Source: Coix lacryma-jobi var. lacryma-jobi (Eukaryota > Streptophyta > Magnoliopsida > Poales > Poaceae). From it: a stretch of 64,000 nucleotides of DNA. Shown here in pieces: positions 9,369-19,396 of the stretch. The notes under the pieces were generated by a model, which worked only from the letters and a program-made list of their open reading frames with translations, searched no databases and had not been told where the DNA came from. Position 1 is the stretch's first letter. Each line of letters starts with the position of its first letter. The position numbers were made by a program, and so were the translations under genes. The stretch is from positions 87,555,104 to 87,619,103 of the forward strand of contig CM019823.1 of assembly GCA_009763385.1 (NCBI GenBank), in the 5' to 3' direction.

Positions 9369-11703
9369 ATCTCCCCCTTGATGAATGCATTGACCAACAA
9401 TAAAACCAAAAAGGAATGGTTTGAAGGCAAGCCTCACTCAAGTGCCCAAAAGCCAAGTAAAAGCAAACACAAGGCCACTTGAGATGAGGAAGGATCATGA
9501 AAACTCCAAATAAAAGCTCTTGGTCCCAAAAGAAATTGGAAAAGCAGGCAAAGCCTCCACACAACCGAAGAGACAAGAGAAACAAGAGTTCATGAATCCC
9601 AAAAGGCACTCGAAAACCAATCTCAAATAAAATTGTCAAACAATCATCACAAAAGGAACCAAGGTACTTATCTCTCCCTTGATGATTGAATTGACAAAAA
9701 CTAGGCACAAGAGATGGTTTGAGATACCAAAACCGAAAACTTGGTCCCCAAAGACATGGGCAACGGCTCAACGCAACCAAGCAAAGGATCGGAGCAACAA
9801 CTCAACAAAGAGCAAAACTCGATCATATAGAGCAAAAGACTTGGTTCCCAAAGACATGGGCAACGGTTCGACACAACCAAGTCAAAAATGAGCTAGCCCT
9901 CAAGAAAAGGCAGAAAAGAGCTCAACACCACTAGCTCAAGGCTCGATACCAATTTCGGCTGAAACAACGCATAAGAAGCAAAACTGCTAGTCCCTCAAGA
10001 TAGAGGCACAGAGGCTCAACACAACTTGCAGAAGACTTGATACCAATCACAAGCAGCCAAAAATTGGTGAAAACAGCTAGTTCCTCAAGATAGAGGCAAA
10101 AAGGCTCGACACAACTAGCTGAAGGCTCCATGCCAATCGAAAATACCAAGCAAAAACTGCTAGTCCCTCAAGAGAGAGGCAAAATGGCTCAACACGACTA
10201 GCAGGCTCGATACCGACTGAGAAAAACACAAAGAGAAGCTCAAAATCAAATGGAGCACAAACACTCAGAGCACGCGGAGAAGCTGCAAAACAAAACAACT
10301 CCCCCTGAAAGCAAGCCTATACACAAAGACTATGCAACAAATCTCATGACACTAATTACACTCCATACCAAAAGATGGATACCAATTGAAAAACATAGAA
10401 GAGCTATACCAATTGAAAAAGGACATAAAAGAACTAAACTGCCCCTAGCTCAAAGCTCTCCCCAGAAATGCAAGACTCTCCCCTTTTGTGCCAACACACA
10501 AACTCCCCCTTGCAAACAGCTTCTCCCTCTTGACAAAAGGGAACATGCTAAGTGGTTTTAACATTTTTCCACAAAGTTGACACGAACACAAGATAAGTCA
10601 TCAACCAAAGCATATGGGGGTCAGTGAAAAGCATTGAAAGTGACCACAAAGAGTATCGGAGCTGGGGGTATGTACACTAAGCTAAAAATGCATGAAATGC
10701 ACAATGCAACAGCTTCAAGTGTATAGCAATCAGAATGAAAAGATGCTCAAAAGGTGCTGCCCTGAAAGTGTAGCAACCAATACAAATGCTAGCAAGGGCT
10801 CAAACAGATCAAATGAATATGAAATATGAACAATTAAGCATATGAGCAGTTTTAAGTCATTTGAAAAGGAGTTCACCACTAAAATAGCACTTAGCATGAA
10901 TAGACAGGAAATCAAACAAGTGCTAACTCAAGTATAAAAGGTGAACTACCCCTAGCAAAGTTCAATCATCATGCCATATAATGAAGCATAAACTTGTGTT
11001 ATTTGTCAAATTTTATCAGAATTTGCAGCGGTATTAACACGAGTTCAAATTTAAAGCATGTGATTGCGAGAGGTTGAAAGCATGGTCATTGCCTAACTTT
11101 TCAACCGGGCTAAGCCTATGCAAGAAAAGCAATCAGAAGCTTAAAGCACCGGTTTTAGTCTTACACTAAACGGCTCAAGTTTAACTCAAATGTGCAATGA
11201 GAAACAGTCTCGATACCGTGATGTGCTGACACATGCAATCCCATCTCGATCTTTTCATTTCACTAGACTTGGATCAAATTTTTAAGCACAAAGTAAATAT
11301 GAACAATCCAAGCAAGTGAATGACTCAGTGCAAGAGACATAGCAACCTAGCATACAAAGGATAGCACAAGTGATCTCAACACATCCTACCCATGCTAGTT
11401 GCCACTCTCAATGGTGAACAAATTATAGGTTTCATAATCAATTAGTCAAGTTCACCATTTTCAAAAATAGCTTAGCTCATAACATGTATCAAGTGATAAA
11501 AAGAGCCTAAGCTACAAGCATTATCATGTATAAACAGGGCATACCAAAAAGAGCATAGTCTCATTTTCATTACTATATACATGAAGCTCTAAAAATGCAC
11601 TAATTACATGATGAGATGCATGCAAAAACTAGTCTATCAAAAAACAAAGCAAAACTAGCATAAAGAGAAAGACCCAAAACAAAAGGGTTTCGGAGAAGAC
11701 CAA
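9369..11703 (-). other. 3' non-coding region of C with polypurine tract and degenerate repeats
   Basis: The main polypurine tract is 9370-9381 (minus strand TCAAGGGGGAGA), directly inside the LTR. Further AGGGGGAG-like tracts lie near 10300 and 10500. A degenerate tandem block, about 9890-10215, repeats CTAGTCCCTCAAGA and GATACCAAT motifs every 80-90 bp. Another unit (CAAAGACATGGGCAACGG) occurs at 9750 and 9851 and in element D at 48596. No ORF is supported. Confidence 0.65.
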
Positions 11704-12271
11704 CTAAGATACAACAGGCAAAATGCTTCCCAAACTAAAAGGGAAACACACACCAAACTCACAAAAGAAGAGCCAAGAAACGCTCAAACGAACATCCATC
11801 AAAATCCACATCAGAAAGACCACATGGCAAAAAGAGGTCGAAGAAGAAGAGTACCAAAACCCGAACTCAGAAGTGTGTCGGAGGTACCTAATGAAGCGCA
11901 TGATCGCCTGCTGGTGTGATACCCGAGGGGACGCCTGAAACTGCTGAACTCCGGGGCTCCTGTCTCGCCGAAGTCGTCTCCCCCTCGCCTGATGCTGTCG
12001 CTCCCATAGGTGCTGCTAGTGCTCACTGGAGAGCTGCTCGAACGACACCCCAAGTCGTGGAAGAAGTGGGATTGGGTCCGTGAGCCGAAATGCTCTCTCC
12101 AGGCTCCTGTTCTCCTGCACACTCAAAAGCAGAAGAAACACAAGGCATTGTCTCGTCCAGTGTGACCTCAAGGTCTCCACGAAAACGGTTAGTCACATAA
12201 TAAGCATAAGGTGAACTCTCAACAAAAAGAGATCTACCTATGAATGATACCGCAAGGAGAACTGAACTCAA
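11704..12271 (-). pseudogene. Remnants of copia integrase C-terminus and reverse transcriptase/RNase H (element C)
   Basis: Minus-strand fragments align with the pol of element D. 12271-12030 corresponds to the linker after integrase (N-R-F-R-G-D-L-E-V-T-L-D-E-T-M, then T-S-S-S-T-T-W-G-like). About 11901-11840 corresponds to the end of reverse transcriptase (R-F-I-R-Y-L-R, S-E-F-G-F-W-Y-S). 11760-11730 is the pol C-terminus (E-F-G-V-C-F-P-F). The integrase core, the polymerase active site and RNase H are missing, and frames change. Element C cannot supply its own enzymes. Confidence 0.7.
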
Positions 12272-13214
12272 TCCTAGTCAAGACTACCATGCAACAGGAT
12301 AAAGCACTATATAGCAAAATGCAGCCTAAAGACATGATCAACCCAAACACAGCCTAAACCTCAACACATGCTACAATGCAAGATAATGATAGCAATAGAT
12401 CCAAAAGCATGTAACATGATAAAATTGTGGAAAGGCTAGTGCTCAAACTAATCATATCAACAGGATACATGTAGCTAACCATAACTAGCACCTGAAAAGT
12501 GACACCTAATGAACATCATACCTCTACATGTAAAGCTCATGGAGAAATAAGGTAAAGCATGGCATAATGTTCATGAGGATCACAGACTAGCATGAAAAGT
12601 GGCTGCTCCACAAAAACTATACACAAAGCTAGCATGACATGATATACAGGATAGCACATGCCAGACTAAAACAAAACATGTTACAAAAGAAAATGTACAT
12701 GTAACAACTATACAAGTGAGCACATAAAAGACCATCTCATACCACAAGGCATAGAACATGGATGTACAAGGTATGAGTGTAAAAGAATGCTCACCGAGTA
12801 GCAAAAGCCTCTTTGGAGGCAAAACTAAGGGGGATGCAGAGAACCATCAAAACTTGATCACATCTAAAAGACCAAGTTCCATTCGTGCATGTTCTCCACC
12901 CCGCGTCCTCATATCTACACACAAGAGGACAAAGTAACCCGAGTCTTGGATCCCGAAGGGTTAGCAAGTATGTACTTGGGAATCCAGGACTTGATCACAA
13001 AACTCAACTTATCATGTGGGTTAGCATGATGCAAATGTTGGTTCAAATGCAGTTTTGAAACACCCTTGGAAGCATTCCTGAAAAGGACAACTCGAGGAGA
13101 AGAACGAGTCATACCACAGGAAAAGAGGCAAACATCTTCCAAGGTTTTTGTAGAAGAACCAATAGAAGCATCATGAAAAGCATGACGTGGACCAAGAGAA
13201 GAAGCACTAGAAGC
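12272..13214 (-). other. Degenerate region between gag and pol remnants of C
   Basis: AT-rich, without a supported gene. 12915-13142 keeps a short open minus-strand stretch (W-I-P-K-Y-I-L-A-N-P) that resembles the gag-protease linker of grass copia elements. Its protease active site is not visible. Confidence 0.45.
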
Positions 13215-14022
13215 CTATCCACGACCATGACCTATCCCACTAGAAAAGGAGTCATAAAACCCATCAACAAAAATGGGCTTCTTACTAGGAACACAAGTGT
13301 TCATGCCATGAGAAGGGCCATGAACCGCCAACTTCCTAGAAGAGCGAGCTTGGCGCAAACGTTTGGCACGCCGATAGCAAAAGCTTTCTTGATGCCCATC
13401 TTTCTCACAAAAAGAGCAATGGTACAAAGGCCTACTGGAAGGCACATCATTCTCCGACAATTGAGAAGTCCCTTGGGTCTTAGAACAAGAAGCATCAACG
13501 TTCAACTTGGTGCCTACACTAGGAGCACATGTGCCATGGGAAAGGCTACGCGGCTTCCTAAAAGCCTTAGCTCGAATACGCCGTTCGTGCTTGACACGGC
13601 GAAAACAAAAATCGAATGAGTGTCCATCCTTCTTGCAAAAGGGGCAATGGAAAACCGGATTGGGAGCACGAGTCCCAAAAATATGAGAAGCACCCTTGTC
13701 AAGAGAAGTCCCTTGGACACCACTCGAAGAAACAGCAAGGTTAGGAGTAGCTATGAAAGAGCTATCCGAAACCTTGACACTAGTGCTAAGGTCAAAAGAC
13801 TCACGCGCAACACAAGAACTCAACTCCGGTTGCAAGGAAGCAATTTTAGAAGCATCAACATTGGAATTGCAAGAAATGCGTGACTCAAAAGACTTAGCAC
13901 AAAGGCTCTTGCACCTTTTGGCTAAAACCTCATTTTCAAACATGAGGCGATCACAAGTACCACAAGGAGCATTTTTCAGATTTTCCATTTCCTCTCTAAT
14001 GCACTCTGCATATGTGGTACGC
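13215..14022 (-). pseudogene. Gag of element C, C-terminal half with two zinc knuckles
   Basis: The frame is open from the insertion point at 14022 to a stop at 13215. Two CCHC knuckles are visible: C-P-F-C-K-K-D-G-H-S-F-D-F-C at about 13605-13646 and C-S-F-C-E-K-D-G-H-Q-E-S-F-C at about 13376-13417. Both have the copia Gag spacing C-X2-C-X4-H-X4-C and should bind nucleic acid. The N-terminal half is at 44880-45783, on the other side of Athila-2. The frame is continuous across the insertion once the 5-bp target duplication is counted once. Confidence 0.75.
14018..14022. other. Target site duplication TACGC (left) of Athila-2
   Basis: TACGC precedes the LTR start TGTTGACGG at 14023. The partner is 44880-44884. 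Confidence 0.95.
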
Positions 14023-14733
14023 TGTTGACGGAAGTTATAGCATGTTTTACCTTATCAAAATACTATCAACAGGCCTCGGTTTCAAGGAAGTACAACATAT
14101 CATGAGCATATTTATCACTAATAAGTTCCACTTGTACTCTTAGCTTGTGAACTTGTAGGAGATGGCAAAATGAACAAAATGAGGCTAGGTGGGCCCACCA
14201 AGGGGGTCGGCCGACCCCACCTTGGTGGCCACCTCGGCCAAGGTCACATGACACGATCCAAGAGAAGCATGCTCAGGCCAATATCTACCCTTGGATCAAA
14301 CATGTGCTTTTACTCAATGGTACAAGATGAGAAGCACATGGATTCATGGGTCCACACCGAAACCAAATGCAACCATCATCACAAGACTTGCTCCATGACA
14401 TGTGGGGTCATCAAGGGAGAGAAGAAGGTGGGCTAGCCCTGTCATAGGGGGGTCGGCCGACCCCCCTTGGTGGGGCCCATCTGCACTGTTCATCAGGATG
14501 ACATCACCACCTTCTAGAAGATGTACCCTGGGCCCACATGTCATAGAGTGGGGTCGGCCGACCCCATGGTGAGCTTCATCCAAGTCGATGGCAAAGCACA
14601 TGTTTCACACGTGAACAATATCCTGGCCATCCATCCATGACGGTTACTATGGCGGTTTGATCCAATGGCCAAGGAAGGAGAGCACGCGGATCGCTGACGT
14701 GGCACCGGAGTAGCCGCTACTCCACCTCCAAGC

Positions 14734-14740
14734 TATAAAT
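14734..14740 (+). promoter_or_regulatory. LTR promoter TATA box (Athila-2)
   Basis: TATAAAT lies about 170 bp after the last LTR palindrome, in the same context as in Athila-1 (4733-4740). Confidence 0.7.
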
Positions 14741-15507
14741 ACCCCCCTAGAGCTCTTCATTTGTATGCATCCAAGGAGAGAAAGCCTACTTAGTAGCTTT
14801 AGTGTTAGAAAAGAGGGAAGGGAGTGAGGAGTTCCACGGAGGAGTCCCGGCCTATCCGGAATCTTCTCCAAGGTGCGCCTCAGCGGATGCGATTCTTCTT
14901 GTAAGTGTTACATCTGAGTCCTTCTAGTATTTAATATTCTGGTCTGGTAATTTAAGTTTACAGTTCTATTACTTGGCACATTGCTTTACTTTGTTGAAGT
15001 GCTCTAGGCCTAATAAGCTTAGCTTTAGAGTAGTAAGATTAGTGTAGACGTGGTGTCTAGGCTATATCTTGCCAGTGTGGACTTCTTGTCGCACTTGTGT
15101 AGACGCCTGGTGGTAGGGTGACAGACACAGCCAGTGCTTGGAGTTCCTCTCAAGTGTTGTAGGCAATTTGAAAATAATAGTTGGGTAGCAGCATTGCCGC
15201 CTCAGTAGTTGTTAGGTGGAGAACCTTTTAATCAACTACTGTTTCGTCCTTCGCCCCCAGTAAGGAATGAGGTGGTAAACCTCAGTACTCTTAGAAAACC
15301 AGTACCAGATATTGATATTAGGAAGACCTCTCTATCCCAGTTATCGTATACCCTTTGATCATCCTTTGATGACCCTGCTTCTAGTTAATCCACTTCACGT
15401 TCCCTGTGGAAATACGATACCTGGAATACTCCCGGTGAAAAGCTACAATTGACTACCGTGCGCTTGCGGTATATCCGTTTGCCACTTCTGGCGTCAACAA
15501 ACATCTC

Positions 15508-15525
15508 TAGTGCCACTGCCGGGGA
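15508..15525 (+). repeat. Fossil primer binding site inside the Athila-2 LTR
   Basis: TAGTGCCACTGCCGGGGA follows GTCAACA and an 8-nt spacer (AACATCTC), the same layout as a real LTR end. It lies 74 nt before the working site. The 3' LTR copy (44814-44831, TGGTGCCGCTGCCGAGGA) is closer to the original. Confidence 0.75.
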
Positions 15526-15581
15526 TGAGGCTCCATAGTCTAGTTCTAGTGGTTGCATTAAGAAGTGTCAACAAGCTTTTC

Positions 15582-15599
15582 TGACGCCGTTGCCGGGGA
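15582..15599 (+). promoter_or_regulatory. Primer binding site, tRNA-Asp type (Athila-2)
   Basis: TGACGCCGTTGCCGGGGA lies 8 nt after the LTR end, with one mismatch to the site in Athila-1. Confidence 0.8.
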
Positions 15600-15675
15600 A
15601 CGGTAGCTGTGTTAGCTAGAACAAAGTCATTAAAGTTATCGTAGTTTGATTAGAACTTTTATTTTATAAATCAAT

Positions 15676-16791
15676 ATGGATCAAACAACCCTTTTTGACT
15701 ACACTACTCCATCGGGCGCTGAGTTGGAGCCGCCTAGCTCATCTCATGCCATTTTGGCAGTTCGCTATGAGCTTCGCCCCAACCTCATAGCGATGCTTCA
15801 GGAGAATCCCTTTTCGGGAGAAGTAGATGAGAATCCTTATACCCACGTACGTGATTTCGAACAACTTTGTTCGTGTATTCACATCCAAGGGATGAGGCGA
15901 GTCACTATTAAGTGGAAGCTATTTCCGTTCTCGTTAATGGGAAAAGCTAGACGCTGGTATACTCGCTACGTTGGTAGTGTGAACGGAGAATGGGAGAAAC
16001 TGCAAGCCATGTTCTGCTTAACATTCTTTCCCATATCCTACGTAGCTCGTCTTCGTAGAGATGTGCTAAACTTCAAACAAGACGAGAAGGAATCTCTAGG
16101 TGCGGCCTGGGCACGACTTACAGACTTAGCATCCTCTGGCCCAGACTTAGCTATAACCGAGCCAACCCTTATGCAACATTTCTATCTCGGTCTTAGCCAA
16201 AACTCCGCATAATTCCTTGATTTAGCCTCTAAAGGAGCTTTCCTCCATTTACCCATTAGTGAAGGTAAGGAAGTTCTTGCGACCATTCTCAAGAACACCC
16301 CCTACACCGATGACCATGGTGAAACTCTAGAGGAAGATCAAACTCCTAGGGACAAACCCACGACAGCCGAAACTCCTTTACCTATACCCCAAGCTGTCAG
16401 ACCTGAACCACAACCACCAACTCCTCCAAAGGAAGAAGTAATTCATCCTTTGGATTATCCTCTAAATATTGAGACAGATCTTTTCGCCGATTATGGCAAT
16501 GTCTCGAAACAACCTGTGCAAAAGAGATCCACAGCCCGCAGAGCTCCTAATAACCACAGGCCAACCCAGTTTGAGGCAAGTTACCTTAAGGCGACTGCCT
16601 AGGAGCTCATGTCTATTATGAGCAATGAATGGTTCAGGGAGGCTGAAGCATCTTTAGATGTCGTTAAGCTTCTGTCCTGTTTCACATCCATACCGTGTGC
16701 CATCAAAAAGACGGCTGTAGATTCCCTCTATGATCCCGCTGTTGGAGTAAATTTAATGTCTAAATCATTGATGTTAACACTCCTAGGTGAG
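15676..16791 (+). pseudogene. Gag and start of protease of Athila-2, two stops, interrupted by element A
   Basis: The frame opens at ATG 15676. A retrotransposon Gag (capsid) domain covers about residues 25-175 (M-G-K-A-R-R-W-Y, then R-R-D-V-L-N-F-K-Q). A TAA at 16210-16212 and a TAG at 16600-16602 interrupt an otherwise open frame. A Pro-rich linker (about 16340-16480) leads to the protease start, where Y-D-P-A-V-G-V-N-L-M-S stands at the usual active-site position. The frame is cut at 16791 by the insertion of copia A and resumes at 38162. Confidence 0.8.
16787..16791. other. Target site duplication GTGAG (left) of element A
   Basis: GTGAG precedes the LTR start TGAAAGGACC at 16792. The partner is 38157-38161. 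Confidence 0.95.
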
Positions 16792-17673
16792 TGAAAGGAC
16801 CGAATCAGCCTAGAGGGGGGGTGAATAGGTGATTTTTGACTATTTGAAACTTCACAAACTATAAGATGTAGTTAGATAGCAACCGGAGAGGCCGGTTTGT
16901 TGGGATAGGTACTACCGGGTGTGAAACACCGGTACTACCGACACAAACAAACGGCACAACCGGGATCCTAAAAGAGACTACAAATCCAATGAATGTAAGC
17001 TATGAAGATAATACAAGTTTCTAGCCCACTTTCCTAAGAATAATTTATGGTAAATCTACTCTCACCAAACCTTGGTTGCTCCCGTTGATGTAGATCGAGC
17101 CTTCCCAACCTAAGAAAGAGATAGGGATAGGAAGAACACAAAGAACACAATAACAAGTGAAGTAGAGAAAATAGGGACAACAACAACAAGCACACGGGAC
17201 AAGATTTATCCCGAGGTTCGGCCAATCCACTAAGGAGTGCCTACTTCCTCGTTGTTGAGGTGACCACAAAGGTCGGAGTCTATTTCACCTCCTCGCCTCA
17301 CTCAAGCAACCACAAAGGCTACGAGAGTATCTCTACTAGAAATCTCAGGGTAATACAAACGCTTCGGGGAGCCCTCACAAGTAAATCAATACGGGCTACC
17401 ACGAAGAACACCTAACCGGCTAGAGCTCAAAGAGCTCAAGAGTAAAAGACACAAAGCAAGCTGGCAAGATGGAAACCAAGTGCTCAAATCGAAGATTGAT
17501 GCTTCCCACTCTCGAATCTCACTTCCCTAGCTCAAATCTCGCAAGGGAATGAATCTAGGAGCAAAGGGGAAGAGAGAGGGGTGAGTCAATGCTTGGAGAG
17601 AGTTTGTCACGAGTTAGGTCAGCAATAAGTGTATCGAGTGGGTGGGTGACCGTGAAAAGTGAAGAGGGGAGGC

Positions 17674-17680
17674 ATTTATA
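17674..17680 (-). promoter_or_regulatory. LTR TATA box of element A (3' LTR copy)
   Basis: Minus strand TATAAAT, just downstream of the palindrome array in the sense direction. The equivalent in the 5' LTR is 37042-37048. Confidence 0.7.
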
Positions 17681-17799
17681 CTCCCTCAGTCCCGAGGCTG
17701 GTCGGTACCACCAACCACCCCTGGCCGGTACCACTGACCAGTTCACAATGGTCGAAAGAAACCAGATCTGACCAAACAAGCAACCACCAACCTCACGTC

Positions 17800-18490
17800 G
17801 GTACCACCGCGGGCCGTAGTACCGAGGTTATGGCGGTACTACCGCCAGGCCAAATTGGCCACGAACAGAGAGCATCTCACAAAGGGACTTGGTCCCTCGG
17901 AAACTACTGCCCAAAGGTCGGTACCTCCGAGGTCGGTGGTACCGAGGTTATGGCGGTACCACTGCCAGGCCATTTTCAACTCAACACAGAGAGCTTCGCG
18001 AAACCAAGATACTACCGACCTCGGTCGGTACCACCGCGGGCGGTACTACCGAGGTTATGGTGGTACTACCGCCAGGCCATTTTCAATTCTACACAGGGAG
18101 ATCTGCAAACTTGGTTATCACCGGCCTTGGGTCGGTAGCACCGCGGGCGGTACTACCGAGGTAATGGCGGTACTACCGCCAGGCCAAAATCAGCGCGGAC
18201 AGAAAGCCTTGCAAACTTGGAAACTACCGGCCATGGGTCGGTACCACCGCCGGCGGTAGTATCGAGGTTATGGCGGTACCACCGCTAGGTCAAAAACAAC
18301 TCTACACAGAGAGGGTTGCAAAATCAGGTTATACCGACCTTGCGTCGGTACCACCGTCGGCGGTAGTACCGAGGTTATGGCGGTACTACCGCCAGGTCAT
18401 TTTTGACCAACACAGAGAGGGTGATTGAGCGCTGCGCAAAGAAGCCGTGGTCGGTACCACCGACCACCCATGGTCGGTACCACCGACCAT
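17800..18490. repeat. Palindromic minisatellite in the LTR of A, six units of 106-119 bp
   Basis: GAGGTTATGGCGGTACTACCG-type cores recur near 17825, 17944, 18052, 18161, 18267 and 18373. Each holds the palindrome GGCGGTACTACCGCC or its CCACC form, flanked by GGTCGGTACCACCG. Spacers share CACAGAGAG and GCAAACTTGG. The right LTR has the same array (about 37140-37820) with one unit shortened. Confidence 0.85.
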
Positions 18491-18831
18491 ATGAAATTAC
18501 CCTCTACGTGTTCGTGATTGTGCGGTGTCTCTCAAGCGAACTAAGGTTAGTCGATTTGAGCACTTTTCTCCACATCTAGCCAACTTACTTTGTGACCCTC
18601 TTCATAGTCCGGCTTACCTATAACTCAAGTTTAAAATTGAAATTTTAAACTACCACTTGAGCTAGGCATCTTTATGTCCAAAAAGTATCCTACGTGCTTT
18701 GTTCACGAGATTTCAACATTTCAAATCTTTCAAAGGACTAACACCTGCATACAAGCTTTTATAACTGGTTAGTCCCTAATTTGATTGTCATTAATTAGCC
18801 AAAACCCACATTGGGGGCGAATGCACTTTCA

Positions 18832-19396
18832 AACTCCCCCTTTTTGGTAATTGATGACAACCAACTTAGGCTTACAATTAGGGATAGAAAGAATTGAAGC
18901 TTTTGAATTCCAAAATTTAGTTGAAGCTCCCCCTTAGTGTATGCTTTGGATATGAATTTCAAACCTTGATTAGAAAGCAAGGTTGCATACACAAGAACAG
19001 GAGCTCCCCCTAAATTTTGCAATCCGTGGGGTGCCTAAGTGTGTGACAACATCAAATATATCAATTTGTGATGCATAAATGGTATGACATGGTGATTCAC
19101 ATAACAATGTAATAAGAAAAGCGAATGGCTATTGAAGAAAGAAAAGAACTCAAATCACATAGCCATATCGAAAACAACAATCACCATGACAAGAGCATTA
19201 ATAATGAGGATGAACCAAACATGAATATAACATTAAGCATAAAAGTTTTATATCCTTAGCATATCACAAATAAAATGTAGCAAACCACACTTAGTCTCAA
19301 AGATTACCCTCTCTCACAGCTATTACAACAAGATAAGCCTAACACTCCCCCTTTGGCATCAAGTACCAAAGCGGGTAGGCCAAGATAAGCAAAGAA
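18832..19396 (-). other. 3' non-coding region of A with several polypurine tracts
   Basis: The main tract next to the LTR is 18833-18846 (minus strand CAAAAAGGGGGAGT). Further GGGGGAG tracts lie near 18926, 19004 and 19346. Several such tracts are a known trait of Sireviruses. No ORF is supported. Confidence 0.65.

Larger units (their letters stand above)
14023..15573 (+). repeat. 5' LTR of Athila-2 (1551 bp)
   Basis: TGTTGACGG...GTGTCAACA. Three perfect GGGGTCGGCCGACCCC palindromes lie at 14203-14218, 14449-14464 and 14550-14565, and a TATA box (TATAAAT) at 14734-14740. A fossil primer site lies at 15508-15525. The pair with 43326-44879 is close to 98% identical by eye. Confidence 0.92.
16792..18831 (-). 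repeat. 3' LTR of element A (2040 bp)
   Basis: On the plus strand it reads TGAAAGGACC...GCACTTTCA. A TATA box for the minus strand lies at 17674-17680. The palindrome-rich minisatellite (17800-18490) is directly upstream of that TATA in the sense direction. The copy at 36154-38156 differs by two deletions of about 20 bp inside the repeat zone and by scattered substitutions. Confidence 0.92.

Noticed and set aside
17800..18490. Regular repeats with spacers that look like a CRISPR array
   Set aside because: Units are 106-119 bp, spacers are similar to each other, and they lie inside a plant LTR.
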